Below, piece after piece: positions 33,665-42,658 of a stretch of DNA of 64,000 nucleotides. The position numbers and the translations under genes were made by a program. This DNA is from Erysipelotrichaceae bacterium (lineage in GTDB: Bacteria > Bacillota_I > Bacilli_A > Erysipelotrichales > Erysipelotrichaceae). Where the stretch lies: contig JAFRAB010000032.1 of assembly GCA_017405675.1 (NCBI GenBank), forward strand, positions 62,001 to 126,000, in the 5' to 3' direction. How positions within the stretch are numbered: position 1 is the stretch's first letter; each line of letters opens with the position of its first letter. The notes beneath the pieces are model-generated. The model had not been told where the DNA came from, made no database searches, and saw nothing but the letters and a program-made list of their open reading frames with translations.

Positions 33665-34788
33665 GCTTCTTCCTCCCGTAATTCTTCAATAATGCTTCTG
33701 AAGTATTTTTCTTCATTTTCATTCAGCTTGCGGCCTTCCTGCATTTCAAAGAACTCCGCAAAAAGGGTTTCCGGGGTATCCCGGGAACTGATTTCTGTCC
33801 TGTGGGCAAAGATTCCCTTAGACTGCTGCTGATGTCTTAAAGGCACCAGGGACAGCAGATTTGGAAACTTTCTCTTCAGATTATCAAGCGGTGAACTGAC
33901 AAGCGGTTCATCCTGCAGTTCAATTCTCATCAGATCATCACTGTCAGGAAGCTTCATGGCTTCCTCATATGTCACCTTTATGTTACGCATTTCTCTTAAA
34001 GGCTTCAGTTCAACGATTTTTATTTCTCTGGTGTCTGTATCAAATATGACTACTCCATTTACGTTACTTGCTTCACTGAAGGAATACTTCATTGGCGTAC
34101 CGCAGTATCTTACAGTATCTCTTTTTATTATCTGAGGTTTGTGAATATGTCCCAGAGCTACATAATCAAACTGATCCAATAATGAACTGTCAACCGGATC
34201 CAGAGTCCCGACACTGAGCTGACTTTCACTGTCAGAGAGCTCCGGCAGCTTTTCGCCGGCTTTTACAAACCGGTGCATCATCAGGATGTTAGTTCTGTTT
34301 TTATCAATGGTTTCCCTTTCCAGAACAGCCTTCATCATGTCACTGGAATTTCTGACGGCTGCGTACTCTTCCTCAGAAAGATATCCTTTCAGATGGAATG
34401 GTTTTATAAACGGCAGCATGTAGAAATCAACGTCACCCTTACTGAATCTGGCGATATGACCGTTATATTCTGAAACTATGTGAATATTCAGACGGTCAAA
34501 CAGCTGTGATCCGAAATTAAGACGGTCAGCTGAATCGTGATTGCCTCTGATCATCAGCACTTCACAGTCAAGCTCAGAAAGCTTAACCAGAAAGTCATTA
34601 AACAGTCTTACTGCTTCAGCAGAAGGAATGGATTTGTCATATATGTCACCTGAAATCATCAGGACTTCTGCCTTTTCTTCTCTGGCTATCCTGATTATTT
34701 CATCCAGTATATGCTGCTGGTCTTCTAAAAGTGATTCCTCCATCAGCACTCTGCCGATATGAAGATCACTGGTATGCATAACTTTCAT
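33661..34788 (-). CDS. sbcD: Exonuclease SbcD (Mre11-like nuclease)
   Basis: This 375-residue protein has calcineurin-like metallophosphoesterase motifs: HTSDLHIGR near the N-terminus, SGDIYD, RGNHDS and LGHIHKPQ, the order expected of Mre11/SbcD. It supplies the nuclease of the SbcCD complex. The start has GGAAGGG upstream. Promoter-like AGGACA-17-TATATT (34848-34820) with a TGA extension lies before it, and no other gene precedes it. Confidence 0.95.
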   Translation of the reverse strand: MKVMHTSDLHIGRVLMEESLLEDQQHILDEIIRIAREEKAEVLMISGDIYDKSIPSAEAVRLFNDFLVKLSELDCEVLMIRGNHDSADRLNFGSQLFDRLNIHIVSEYNGHIARFSKGDVDFYMLPFIKPFHLKGYLSEEEYAAVRNSSDMMKAVLERETIDKNRTNILMMHRFVKAGEKLPELSDSESQLSVGTLDPVDSSLLDQFDYVALGHIHKPQIIKRDTVRYCGTPMKYSFSEASNVNGVVIFDTDTREIKIVELKPLREMRNIKVTYEEAMKLPDSDDLMRIELQDEPLVSSPLDNLKRKFPNLLSLVPLRHQQQSKGIFAHRTEISSRDTPETLFAEFFEMQEGRKLNENEEKYFRSIIEELREEEA

Positions 34789-34819
34789 ATGATCATTCCC
34801 TTCCTGGACTGTTACCTTA

Positions 34820-34848
34820 AATATATCACATTCACATCAAACTGTCCT
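34820..34848 (-). promoter_or_regulatory. Promoter candidate for sbcDC
   Basis: The minus strand reads AGGACA, a 17-nt spacer and TATATT preceded by TGA (extended -10). Confidence 0.5.
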
Positions 34849-34864
34849 TAACGTATCTTATAAG

Positions 34865-35287
34865 CTATTCATCTGACACCGCATAGAAAACACGTTCGTT
34901 TCTCACCCTGATAGCTCCTGAAGAACCGGCAAATCTTACTATTGAAAACTCTCTGTCTCTTTTTATGATCTCAGCCTCTCTTGTCTGATTCCCCGATACT
35001 GTAACAAAACCTTTTTCATACTCCTTTTTCTGTGGTGTCCTGCCGTGAAGTGCGTCATAAAGTGTATTTGAATTACAGATGTCATACCACTGACAGTTTA
35101 CTGATCTGAAAATACTGATTGTCTTAACCGCCAGATCTATATCCCATGGTCTGTCTGTTTCCAGACATTTTCTCCTGTCCGTATCAAAAGCGGCATTATA
35201 GTAACATTTCTGATATTTGAAACCTCTGTCCTCCAGTTCATCAAGTATTCTTTCCTTTTCATCTCTTTTTCCTATTCTTACTAACAT
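34865..35287 (-). CDS. Hypothetical protein
   Basis: This 140-residue protein without signal or membrane segment begins MLVRIGKRDEKERILDELED. It is rich in charged residues and has four Cys in its N-terminal half, but I see no known motif. The N-terminal helix and following strands suggest an alpha/beta fold. It has TGGAGG upstream of the ATG and its own free-standing layout just upstream of sbcD. The frame is intact, so I count it as real. Confidence 0.65.
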   Translation of the reverse strand: MLVRIGKRDEKERILDELEDRGFKYQKCYYNAAFDTDRRKCLETDRPWDIDLAVKTISIFRSVNCQWYDICNSNTLYDALHGRTPQKKEYEKGFVTVSGNQTREAEIIKRDREFSIVRFAGSSGAIRVRNERVFYAVSDE

Positions 35288-35377
35288 GTTCCAATACCTC
35301 CATCTGAAAAAAGTATGACATGCCCTCAGAAATCAGATGTCCTAATACTTGGACAGCTTATAAATCAGGGTATATAA

Positions 35378-35402
35378 AAGCCGGTCATTACTGACCGGCT
35401 CT
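35378..35402 (-). terminator. Terminator of the ABC importer operon
   Basis: Minus strand: stem AGCCGGTC/GACCGGCT followed by TTTTA. Confidence 0.82.
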
Positions 35403-35420
35403 CATTATTTTAGTTTTCAA

Positions 35421-37064
35421 CTATTTGATTCTCAGTTTGCCTAAGCCGATGATCTTGCCAGTGCTTCTGGAGAACAGCATTGCATCATCACCCTTGAAGT
35501 TGACTTTCTTTCTGTCGCCAAGGCTGTAGACAACACCGCCGAACATGACACTTGTCAGAATGTAATTTCCGATAGCGGCACGTACGGTCGTTTCCATACC
35601 GGTAGGCATTGATGAATAGATTTCAGCATCATATCCTTCGCTGCCGATTTCCACAAATTCAGGTCTGATACCGATGACGAAATCATCATCAGTCAGTACC
35701 TGTTCATCACCGTAATCTTCTACTTCATTAACTAATGGCAGATGATATTTGAAGACAGTTTCCTTGTTTTCCTTTTCAACATATCCTTTCTTGCTGGCTT
35801 TGACTGCCAGAAGTTCCCGGGCACGTTTTTCTGCTTCTCTTTCTTCGATATACCACTGAGCAACATCAGTCTTATCGTTGAAGGTAAACTCTGCTTTCTT
35901 ACCGTCAAATACGGTCAGATCTATCTTGCCGTCAACTCCCTGTTTTCCGGTTGCTTCAATGAAGTTGACTGCCGGGTTACCAACGAAGTCAGCTACGAAC
36001 AGATTGTCAGGATGTGAATAAACTCTTAATGGAGCATCATACTGCTGTAAGACACCGTTATCCATCAGACAGATCCTGGTTGCCAGCGTCATGGCTTCCA
36101 TCTGGTCATGGGTAACATATACGAATGTGCTTCCTGTTTCCAGATGCAGTCTCTGCAGCTCAGATCTCATTTCCAGACGCAGCTTGGCGTCCAGGTTACT
36201 TAACGGTTCATCCATGAACAGTACACTTGGTTCCGGTGCCAGAGTACGGGCAATGGCAACACGCTGCTGCTGTCCGCCTGACAGTTCAGCCGGATATCTG
36301 TCCATGAACATGCCGATCTTAACGATACGTGAAACTCTTCTTACTGCCAGATCAATCTCTTCCTTGTCCAGTTTTCTGACGCTTCTGACAGGAGAGCCGT
36401 TCTTCATGACAGTAAAGTCATCACTCAGGGTATTTCCCTGTGACTGAGCTTTTGCTCTGGCCTGTTCAACAGCCTTATTCAGATCTTCAGCCAGCTTGGC
36501 AGCTGTGCCTTTCAGATCAGAAACACTCTGCAGATTGTAGCCGGCCAGTTTTTTAGCTGTATATGTTGAAATTTCATAGTTATCAATTAACTTGATATTC
36601 AGTTTGTTTTCGTCGATTTTGCCTTTCTTGTCATAGCATTCCTGAATGATTTTTACAACATCTTCAGGTTTTGACAGGATCTGAGCCAGTCTGGCATTGT
36701 TTCTGGCTTCAAAATCAACAGTATTCATTTCCTCTTTGATATTAGTCAGACCGAAAGAAATATTCTGGTAAACGGTCATATTTGGCCACAGGGCGTAGTT
36801 CTGGAACAGGAATCCTACCTTACGCTTATTGGCAGGCACATTGATTCCCTCAGCAGAATCAAACACAACTCTGTCACCAATTGTGATCTTGCCGGAAGTT
36901 GGTGTTTCCAGACCGGCAATCATTCTCAGAGTGGTTGTCTTGCCGCAGCCTGAAGGTCCTAACAGGGTAACGAATGCATTGTCCTCAATTACCAGGTTAA
37001 GATCATCAACACCGTAGAATTTATCCCAGCGTTTTGTTATATGTTCTAATACGATTTTTGGCAT
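35421..37064 (-). CDS. ABC importer ATPase (MalK/PotA-type) with large insertion
   Basis: This 547-residue ATPase has Walker A GPSGCGKT (36-43), Q-loop Gln88, signature LSGGQQQ (261-267), Walker B VLFMDEP (281-287) and switch His319, followed by a C-terminal TOBE-like region (about 365-547). Q-loop and signature are normally about 50 residues apart but here are about 173, so an insert of roughly 120 residues (about 110-235, helical and Lys/Glu-rich) sits in the helical subdomain. It powers uptake by the fused permease (5 bp upstream) and binding protein. The substrate is not evident. Confidence 0.92.
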   Translation of the reverse strand: MPKIVLEHITKRWDKFYGVDDLNLVIEDNAFVTLLGPSGCGKTTTLRMIAGLETPTSGKITIGDRVVFDSAEGINVPANKRKVGFLFQNYALWPNMTVYQNISFGLTNIKEEMNTVDFEARNNARLAQILSKPEDVVKIIQECYDKKGKIDENKLNIKLIDNYEISTYTAKKLAGYNLQSVSDLKGTAAKLAEDLNKAVEQARAKAQSQGNTLSDDFTVMKNGSPVRSVRKLDKEEIDLAVRRVSRIVKIGMFMDRYPAELSGGQQQRVAIARTLAPEPSVLFMDEPLSNLDAKLRLEMRSELQRLHLETGSTFVYVTHDQMEAMTLATRICLMDNGVLQQYDAPLRVYSHPDNLFVADFVGNPAVNFIEATGKQGVDGKIDLTVFDGKKAEFTFNDKTDVAQWYIEEREAEKRARELLAVKASKKGYVEKENKETVFKYHLPLVNEVEDYGDEQVLTDDDFVIGIRPEFVEIGSEGYDAEIYSSMPTGMETTVRAAIGNYILTSVMFGGVVYSLGDRKKVNFKGDDAMLFSRSTGKIIGLGKLRIK

Positions 37065-37068
37065 TCTC

Positions 37069-38880
37069 TTATCCTCCTATACCTTCGTCAAGGCTTGCAC
37101 CAGTGACTTTATTAACAACGAAATTACTTACTAAGATTGTGACTATCAGAATCAGGTTAATACCGCTTGAGAAAGCATACAGACCCATTTCATCAAAGTA
37201 GTCCAGTGTAGTGGACAGGATGAAACCCTGTGTACACAGCAGCATGAACAGAGATAATTCTCTTAAGCATGTCATAAACGGTAATAAGAAGCCGCTGATA
37301 ATTGAAGATTTCTGGATTGGAATGATGATATTAAGCATTCTCTTGATCCAAGGAACATTCAGAATCATGGCTGATTCCTCAATTTCTCCCGACAGCTGCA
37401 GCATTGAGTTCAATGCGCTTCTGGAAGCGAAAGGAATGTATTTAACAGTACCTACGATTACCAGTGCGGTATAGGTGTTAAACAGATTGATCTTTCCGCT
37501 GGAGAACAGAATGAAGTAAGCAACGCCAACTGCTACAGAAGGCATCAGATATGGCAGGAACGCCATAGAGTTAACATAACCGGCCAGTTTTCCTCTTCTG
37601 TCCTTGCTGACAGCGTAACCGATCATGGTACCGATCGTACCGGCAAACAGACAGCACAGTACAGCAACCATAATGGTTCCCTTGAAGGCAGACCATATCG
37701 TCTGGTTATACAGGATACCTGTCTGACCGTACATGCCCTGCTCAGTAATGTTTTCACTTGTCAGCCACCACTTGGTAGTCAGGTTATTTACATCACCGGT
37801 ATACAGGAATGAATAGTCACCAGGGTTAGGCAGGAATGTTTCAAATGAGAATGAAATGATTTGTAAAATGGAAGTAAAGAAAGTAATGAAGATCAGCATG
37901 ATGGCGATAGCATACTTTCCAACTTTTCCCAGATTGACCTTTGAGATCTGTCCGGACTTACCGGTAACAGTAGTGTAGTTCTTACGTGAATGTAATGACA
38001 TCTGGTTCATGAACATGATGATTACACCGAAGATCATCATGATGATGGCAATGATGCTGGCTTCACCGGCATACTTGTCGTTCATTGAGATGTACTTGGT
38101 AGCCAGAGTAGTCAGACCCAGATAATGCGGTACAGGATAAGAACCGACAGCACCGCCCATGACCAGCAGAATCGTTGAAAGAATAGCCGGCTTGATCATA
38201 GGAATGGTGATTCTGGTAAAGATCTTCCATGGAGGAGTATCCAGGATCGTCGCTGCTTCTTCCAGGTTGGCATCCATGTTCTTGAAGATGCCGCCGATCA
38301 GAATGTAGGCGAACGGTGCATAGTGCAGACCCAGAATCAGAATTGACGGGAACAGTCCCTTACACCACCATAACGGCATGGTAATTCCGGTTAATGAAGT
38401 GATCAGACCATTGGAAGTACCGGTAACTGCGTTTGAGTTAAACAGGTTCTGCCATACAACAGCCAGTGTCCACTGAGGCATGATGTATGGGAAGATGAAT
38501 ATTGAACTCAGATACTTTCTGAAAGCCATGTTGGTACGGGTGATCAGATAGGCAAAGATGCCGCCGTATAATATTGCGATGACACAAGTTCCTATTCCCA
38601 GAATGACTGTGTTCTTTAATGGGATCCACAGATTGGATTTGGCCTGGGCGCTGGTAAACAGGTCAACATAGTTGACGATTGTATAACCAGAACTCTTACC
38701 GGTCAGATAAGCATCAATTGAACCGGGGTGAATCTTGAAAGTATCTTCAACAATGGCGATAATAGGCGCTATTGTTGTAAAGGTTACCAGAATACCAGTC
38801 AGCACCAGAATTACATTATAAGGTTTAGAAAAGAATGTTCTGATGTTATTTAAGATTATTTTTGTATTCTTTTTTTCCAT
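37069..38880 (-). CDS. Fused two-domain ABC permease (FbpB/AfuB-like)
   Basis: The 603-residue permease contains two BPD_transp_1 domains in one chain with about twelve membrane segments. The first EAA-type loop is EEAATILDTPPWKIFTRITI and the second EESAMILNVPWIKRMLNII. This arrangement is common in ferric-iron-type and related importers but is not specific to iron. I chose the ATG at 38880 (GAGGAAA upstream) rather than the one at 38937, whose extension overlaps a hairpin. It lies between the binding protein and the ATPase genes. Confidence 0.93.
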   Translation of the reverse strand: MEKKNTKIILNNIRTFFSKPYNVILVLTGILVTFTTIAPIIAIVEDTFKIHPGSIDAYLTGKSSGYTIVNYVDLFTSAQAKSNLWIPLKNTVILGIGTCVIAILYGGIFAYLITRTNMAFRKYLSSIFIFPYIMPQWTLAVVWQNLFNSNAVTGTSNGLITSLTGITMPLWWCKGLFPSILILGLHYAPFAYILIGGIFKNMDANLEEAATILDTPPWKIFTRITIPMIKPAILSTILLVMGGAVGSYPVPHYLGLTTLATKYISMNDKYAGEASIIAIIMMIFGVIIMFMNQMSLHSRKNYTTVTGKSGQISKVNLGKVGKYAIAIMLIFITFFTSILQIISFSFETFLPNPGDYSFLYTGDVNNLTTKWWLTSENITEQGMYGQTGILYNQTIWSAFKGTIMVAVLCCLFAGTIGTMIGYAVSKDRRGKLAGYVNSMAFLPYLMPSVAVGVAYFILFSSGKINLFNTYTALVIVGTVKYIPFASRSALNSMLQLSGEIEESAMILNVPWIKRMLNIIIPIQKSSIISGFLLPFMTCLRELSLFMLLCTQGFILSTTLDYFDEMGLYAFSSGINLILIVTILVSNFVVNKVTGASLDEGIGG

Positions 38881-38905
38881 AAGATTTCCTCTATATTGAA
38901 CGAAA

Positions 38906-38935
38906 GTGCCCTTATACAATTCATGATAAGGGCAC
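38906..38935 (-). promoter_or_regulatory. Intercistronic hairpin between binding protein and permease
   Basis: A 10-bp perfect stem GTGCCCTTAT/ATAAGGGCAC with a 10-nt loop and no T-run. Such stems after binding-protein genes commonly protect the upstream mRNA and raise its level over the permease; that role here is inferred. Confidence 0.7.
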
Positions 38936-38962
38936 AATATCAGTTAAGCAGATAAAAGGATT

Positions 38963-40294
38963 TTAGCCTTTGAACTTGCTCAGTAATTCAATCCATGAAC
39001 CTACTGTGAAGGCTACCTTTGCGCAGTATTCAGGATCTTCAACTACTAACTTACCTTCGTTAAGCCACCATTCATAACCACGGTCATTCTTTGCAGGGAA
39101 TGTGTCGACACCGTCAACATAGCCGCCCTTTGAATGGTTGTACTTAGCTTCGTTTTCAGCTAACAGCTTAGGGTTGGCTGAATAGCCGCCCATATCCTTG
39201 CCCCATGCAGAGAAACCGTCAACAGTTTCAACCATGTAAGCGATGAATGCGCATGCTGTCCAAGGTAATGGTGAGTTGTCAGTAACAAACAGATAATGGC
39301 AATAGCCATAGCCGCCCATGCCCTCATAACCATCCTGGTATGCAGCAACCTTAATGTTGTTTACAGATACTGATTCAGATTCCTTAACAGAACGTAACTT
39401 TGAGTAAACGATCAGACCGAACTGATCTGTAGCTGACTTGTCAACTAAGATGTTGCAGATTGGGCCGTCATCTGTCTGAGCTGAGTAGCTTTCTACCCAT
39501 AACTTGATCCATGCTAAGGCATACTTGCCGTTTTCGCCTAAGCCTAAGTCCTTGGCTTCTGCATCCATGGCATCGATGACTGGCTGGAAGTATCCCTTCT
39601 TCTGTGAAGGCAGCTTTTCATAGGCTTCCTTTAACTGTGCTGCATACTTGTCCTGAGTCAGCATGTACAGGAAGTTCTTACCAACGATTTCTGAGTCAAT
39701 GTCCATGAATAAGCCATGTTCACCTTCAGCTACGAAGTCCCAGCAGTTAGTGTAAACCTTGTTGCCTGTGCTATTGTACATGAAGACTTTGTTTAAAGTC
39801 TGTAAAGGCAGATATCCTTTGTAAGCATCAGCAGTTGTTCCGTTGGCTTCAGCCCATTCCTTTGGAATGAAGGTATCAAGAACGCCTGTCTGAACCATCT
39901 TGGATTCGATCTGGTTACCATCCTGGATCAGAGTCATGGCAAATGTGCCTGTTTCCTTTAATCCGTCAGCTGTTAACTGGTCGAAAATCTTGTTGTTCTT
40001 TGGCTGCTGCCATTCAAAGTCAAGCTTGTATGATGAATCGATTGACTGCAGATATTCAATGAATAAAGGTAATGCAGACTTACCACGGCTTGAGTTACCA
40101 ACACCGTAGAATGTCTTGCCATTAGATTCTTCGATAGCCTTCTTGGCTAATTCTTCAAGTGACATTGTCTGTGCTTCAGCAATTATCTTCTGAACTGCAG
40201 ACTTATCGTCTTCTGGTTTACCGCCATTATTAGAGCAAGCTGCCATTGAGAAGACTAATAATGCGCTCATTAGTAAACAAATAAACTTTTTCAT
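38963..40294 (-). CDS. Extracellular solute-binding lipoprotein of an ABC importer
   Basis: The 443-residue protein has a lipoprotein signal (MKKFICLLMSALLVFSMAAC, Cys at 20). A periplasmic-binding-like fold follows with several conserved Trp/Gly patches, such as GYGYCHYLFVTDNSPLPW. It captures substrate outside the membrane for the fused permease. The family is type 1/FbpA-like in layout but the ligand is unknown. It has an AAAGGAG site and a near-consensus promoter. The gene order binding protein, permease, ATPase shows a complete importer. Confidence 0.9.
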   Translation of the reverse strand: MKKFICLLMSALLVFSMAACSNNGGKPEDDKSAVQKIIAEAQTMSLEELAKKAIEESNGKTFYGVGNSSRGKSALPLFIEYLQSIDSSYKLDFEWQQPKNNKIFDQLTADGLKETGTFAMTLIQDGNQIESKMVQTGVLDTFIPKEWAEANGTTADAYKGYLPLQTLNKVFMYNSTGNKVYTNCWDFVAEGEHGLFMDIDSEIVGKNFLYMLTQDKYAAQLKEAYEKLPSQKKGYFQPVIDAMDAEAKDLGLGENGKYALAWIKLWVESYSAQTDDGPICNILVDKSATDQFGLIVYSKLRSVKESESVSVNNIKVAAYQDGYEGMGGYGYCHYLFVTDNSPLPWTACAFIAYMVETVDGFSAWGKDMGGYSANPKLLAENEAKYNHSKGGYVDGVDTFPAKNDRGYEWWLNEGKLVVEDPEYCAKVAFTVGSWIELLSKFKG

Positions 40295-40326
40295 ATTATC
40301 TCCTTTTCTACTTTGTAAGCGATTTC

Positions 40327-40355
40327 ATTATATAAAGTATGTTATTCATAGTCAA
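40327..40355 (-). promoter_or_regulatory. Near-consensus promoter of the ABC importer operon
   Basis: The minus strand reads TTGACT (40355-40350), a 17-nt spacer and TATAAT (40332-40327). Confidence 0.85.
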
Positions 40356-40401
40356 ATTCTATTTCACGCAAATTTCACAAACAAAAACATCAAAACAAAC
40401 A

Positions 40402-40432
40402 AAAAAGTGTGTATTTAAGCACACTTTTTACA
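40402..40432 (-). terminator. Terminator after the SDR gene at 40493
   Basis: Minus strand: stem AAAAAGTGTG/CACACTTTTT with continuing T residues. Confidence 0.8.
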
Positions 40433-40492
40433 CTTCATAAATATATGAAAAAAATTTTTTAACAAGATAAAACGTTTTCGCTATCTGCGGTT

Positions 40493-41254
40493 TTACTTAC
40501 CAATTTTTCTTTTCTGCTGCATTCCTGTCATTGCGACCAACAGCGATTTCGGGACGAGGCATGAAAGAGATATAGCTGCTTTCATCAGGGCAGATGGCAC
40601 AATAATCGTTGTGTGTTTTTCCATCTGTTTCAGACAATCAGAGACGCACTTCTCAGGGCTGATCCCCTTTAGGGTGAACACAACATCAGCGTTCTTATTG
40701 AATTCCGTATTAACCGGTCCCGGGCATAAGGCACAGACGTAGACTTTGCTGCCGGCTTCCTTAAGTTCCTGGACTACAGCTCTGGTAAGGGAAACAACAT
40801 AAGCCTTGCTGGCATAGTAACCAGCCATGTATGGTCCTCCCGGGAACAGTCCTGCTGATGATGCGACATTGAGGATCGTTCCCTTTCCCTGTTCATTCAT
40901 TTTTTTCAGCATTCCCTTAAAAAGTATATGCATGGCAATATCATTGACTTTTATCATGTTGAGTTCCCTTTCAAGATCAGTTTCCAGGAAACCGCCGGCC
41001 AGCCCAAAGCCTGCATTGTTAATAAATATATCTATATCTTCACCACTTACCTTTTCCAGCAGGTCAAGACACTGTTCTTCCCTGGAAAGATCAGCTGTGA
41101 TTATTCTGTATTCCGTGTCCAGACCCCGGCACAGTTCCTTCAGTCTGTCTTCCCTTCTGGCACAGACTATTATTCTGTAACCCATCCTGGCATACTCTCT
41201 GGCAAAAGTCATTCCAATACCTGAAGAGGCACCTGTAATAAGTACTGTTTTCAC
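40493..41254 (-). CDS. Short-chain dehydrogenase/reductase
   Basis: This 253-residue classical SDR has the cofactor motif TGASSGIG (9-16 region), NNAG (about 83) and the catalytic Ser with YYASK (Tyr and Lys near 145-150). A C-terminal hydrophobic tail is typical of the DltE-like/YqjQ class. It reduces or oxidises an unknown carbonyl substrate with NAD(P). I chose the GTG at 41254 because GAGGTG lies 6 nt upstream, rather than an upstream ATG whose extension lacks similarity. It is divergent from the NAD operon. Confidence 0.88.
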   Translation of the reverse strand: MKTVLITGASSGIGMTFAREYARMGYRIIVCARREDRLKELCRGLDTEYRIITADLSREEQCLDLLEKVSGEDIDIFINNAGFGLAGGFLETDLERELNMIKVNDIAMHILFKGMLKKMNEQGKGTILNVASSAGLFPGGPYMAGYYASKAYVVSLTRAVVQELKEAGSKVYVCALCPGPVNTEFNKNADVVFTLKGISPEKCVSDCLKQMEKHTTIIVPSALMKAAISLSCLVPKSLLVAMTGMQQKRKIGK

Positions 41255-41321
41255 TTTTATCACCTCATTTTTAATTATATCATTACAAATTATCAATTTT
41301 ATGTCTCAAGCTCTTTATTTT

Positions 41322-41338
41322 ATTGTCAATTTGACTAT
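41322..41338. promoter_or_regulatory. NrtR-type palindromic operator candidate
   Basis: A 17-bp near-perfect palindrome, ATTGTCAATTTGACTAT, matches its own reverse complement except at positions 3/15 and the centre. It overlaps the -10 element TATAAT (41336-41341) of the NAD operon promoter, so binding would block transcription. Confidence 0.62.
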
Positions 41339-41361
41339 AATATATTTGGGAGGTGATGACA

Positions 41362-42114
41362 ATGGTTCTCAATACCGTAGGAATTGTACTGGCAACTATA
41401 CAGAACAGTAAACTTCAGATCCTGCTGCACCGTCACAAAGACGGCTGCTGGGGTCTTCCGGAACAGAAGATAACTTCCGAGAGCAGTCTGGATGATACAG
41501 CTTTAAGCCTCCTTGAAAAAGCTGCGTCTAAAGTAAGCTATTTCCGCCAGTTGTACACCCTGGGAAAAGCTGACCGCGGCAAGGGACAGCGAACAGTCAC
41601 CACTTTCTATATCTGTCTGACGCCAAAGGAAAACCTTCTGGAACAGGAAGATGATAAAAACAGATGGTTCACTGTTTCCAAGGATGTCACAGAACAGACA
41701 GGAAGCATCAGGATATCTTTGTTGAATCTGACTGATGAAGACAATCTTATCAGTTACCGCATTGAAGATACCGCCTGTGAAAACTACATCCGCAAGGATT
41801 CCGTACTGTTGGAGAATTCTGCAGGATGTCTGTACGAAGACCACGTCAAAATTATCAATATGGCTATGGATGAACTGCAGCTGCACGTTATATCGAGCGG
41901 CCTTATATTCAACCTTCTCCCTGCCGAATTTACACTGAAGCAGGTACAGAACGTATATGAAATAATCAGTGGAACAAAAAAGGATACACCTAACTTCCGA
42001 CGTGATATATTAAAGATGCTGGTACCAACCGGCAGAACAGTAAAAACCTATAACAGAGAAGCTGAATTATACAGTTTCAATCCGTTATTGCAATATCTGA
42101 AAGGAGATTTATAG
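41362..42114 (+). CDS. nrtR: NrtR-like NUDIX-winged-helix repressor of NAD genes
   Basis: This 250-residue protein has a NUDIX fold in residues 1-140 and a winged-helix C-terminal part (about 150-250: LPAEFTLKQVQNVYEIISG, then NFRRDILKMLV). The NUDIX box is degenerate: where hydrolases have GX5EX7REUXEEXGU, this reads LPEQKITSESSLDDTALSLL, so it is probably inactive. That is characteristic of NrtR regulators, which sense ADP-ribose or other NAD metabolites. It is the first gene of the NAD salvage operon and sits below the palindrome, so autorepression is likely. I chose the ATG at 41362 (GGGAGGTG upstream). Confidence 0.88.
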   Translation: MVLNTVGIVLATIQNSKLQILLHRHKDGCWGLPEQKITSESSLDDTALSLLEKAASKVSYFRQLYTLGKADRGKGQRTVTTFYICLTPKENLLEQEDDKNRWFTVSKDVTEQTGSIRISLLNLTDEDNLISYRIEDTACENYIRKDSVLLENSAGCLYEDHVKIINMAMDELQLHVISSGLIFNLLPAEFTLKQVQNVYEIISGTKKDTPNFRRDILKMLVPTGRTVKTYNREAELYSFNPLLQYLKGDL

Positions 42115-42115
42115 C

Positions 42116-42646
42116 ATGAAAAAGGTTCTGGTAGTAATTGACATGCAGAAAGACTTTGTTGACGGTGCCTTGGGCACTGCTGAAGCCGTGGCAATCGTCG
42201 ACAATGTAGTAAGGGAAATGAAAAAGGATTATGATGTGGTTTATCTTACCAAAGACACCCATCAGGTAAATTATCTGGAAACTCAGGAAGGCAGAAATCT
42301 GCCGGTAGTTCACTGTGTTGAAAACACAGACGGCTGGCAGTTTGACCGCAAAGTTGAAAAAGCCTATAAGAAACTGGACAATGCCGTTGTTTTCAACAAG
42401 CCGACATTTGGTTCGGAAAAACTGGCTGAGGAGATAAAGAAGCTGAACGAAACCGACGGCATCAAAAGCATTACCCTTGTAGGTTTATGCACTGATATCT
42501 GCGTTGTTTCCAATGCTCTTCTGATAAAGACAGCCGTTCCTGAAATTGAGATCCGCTGTCTGGCAAACTGCTGCGCCGGTGTTACACCAGCCAGCCATGA
42601 TGCTGCTCTGGAAACCATGAAAATGTGCCAGATCAATGTTATATAA
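42116..42646 (+). CDS. pncA: Nicotinamidase (PncA-type cysteine hydrolase)
   Basis: This 176-residue isochorismatase-fold protein has VVIDMQKDFVDGALG (catalytic Asp), a Lys in VVFNKPTFGS and the nucleophile in GLCTDICVVSNAL (near residue 130). It deamidates nicotinamide to nicotinate, the first step of the Preiss-Handler route. It begins 1 bp after the nrtR-like stop, with AAAGGAG upstream. The genes that follow take nicotinate to NAD. Confidence 0.93.
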   Translation: MKKVLVVIDMQKDFVDGALGTAEAVAIVDNVVREMKKDYDVVYLTKDTHQVNYLETQEGRNLPVVHCVENTDGWQFDRKVEKAYKKLDNAVVFNKPTFGSEKLAEEIKKLNETDGIKSITLVGLCTDICVVSNALLIKTAVPEIEIRCLANCCAGVTPASHDAALETMKMCQINVI

Positions 42647-42658
42647 GGAGAAAAACAT

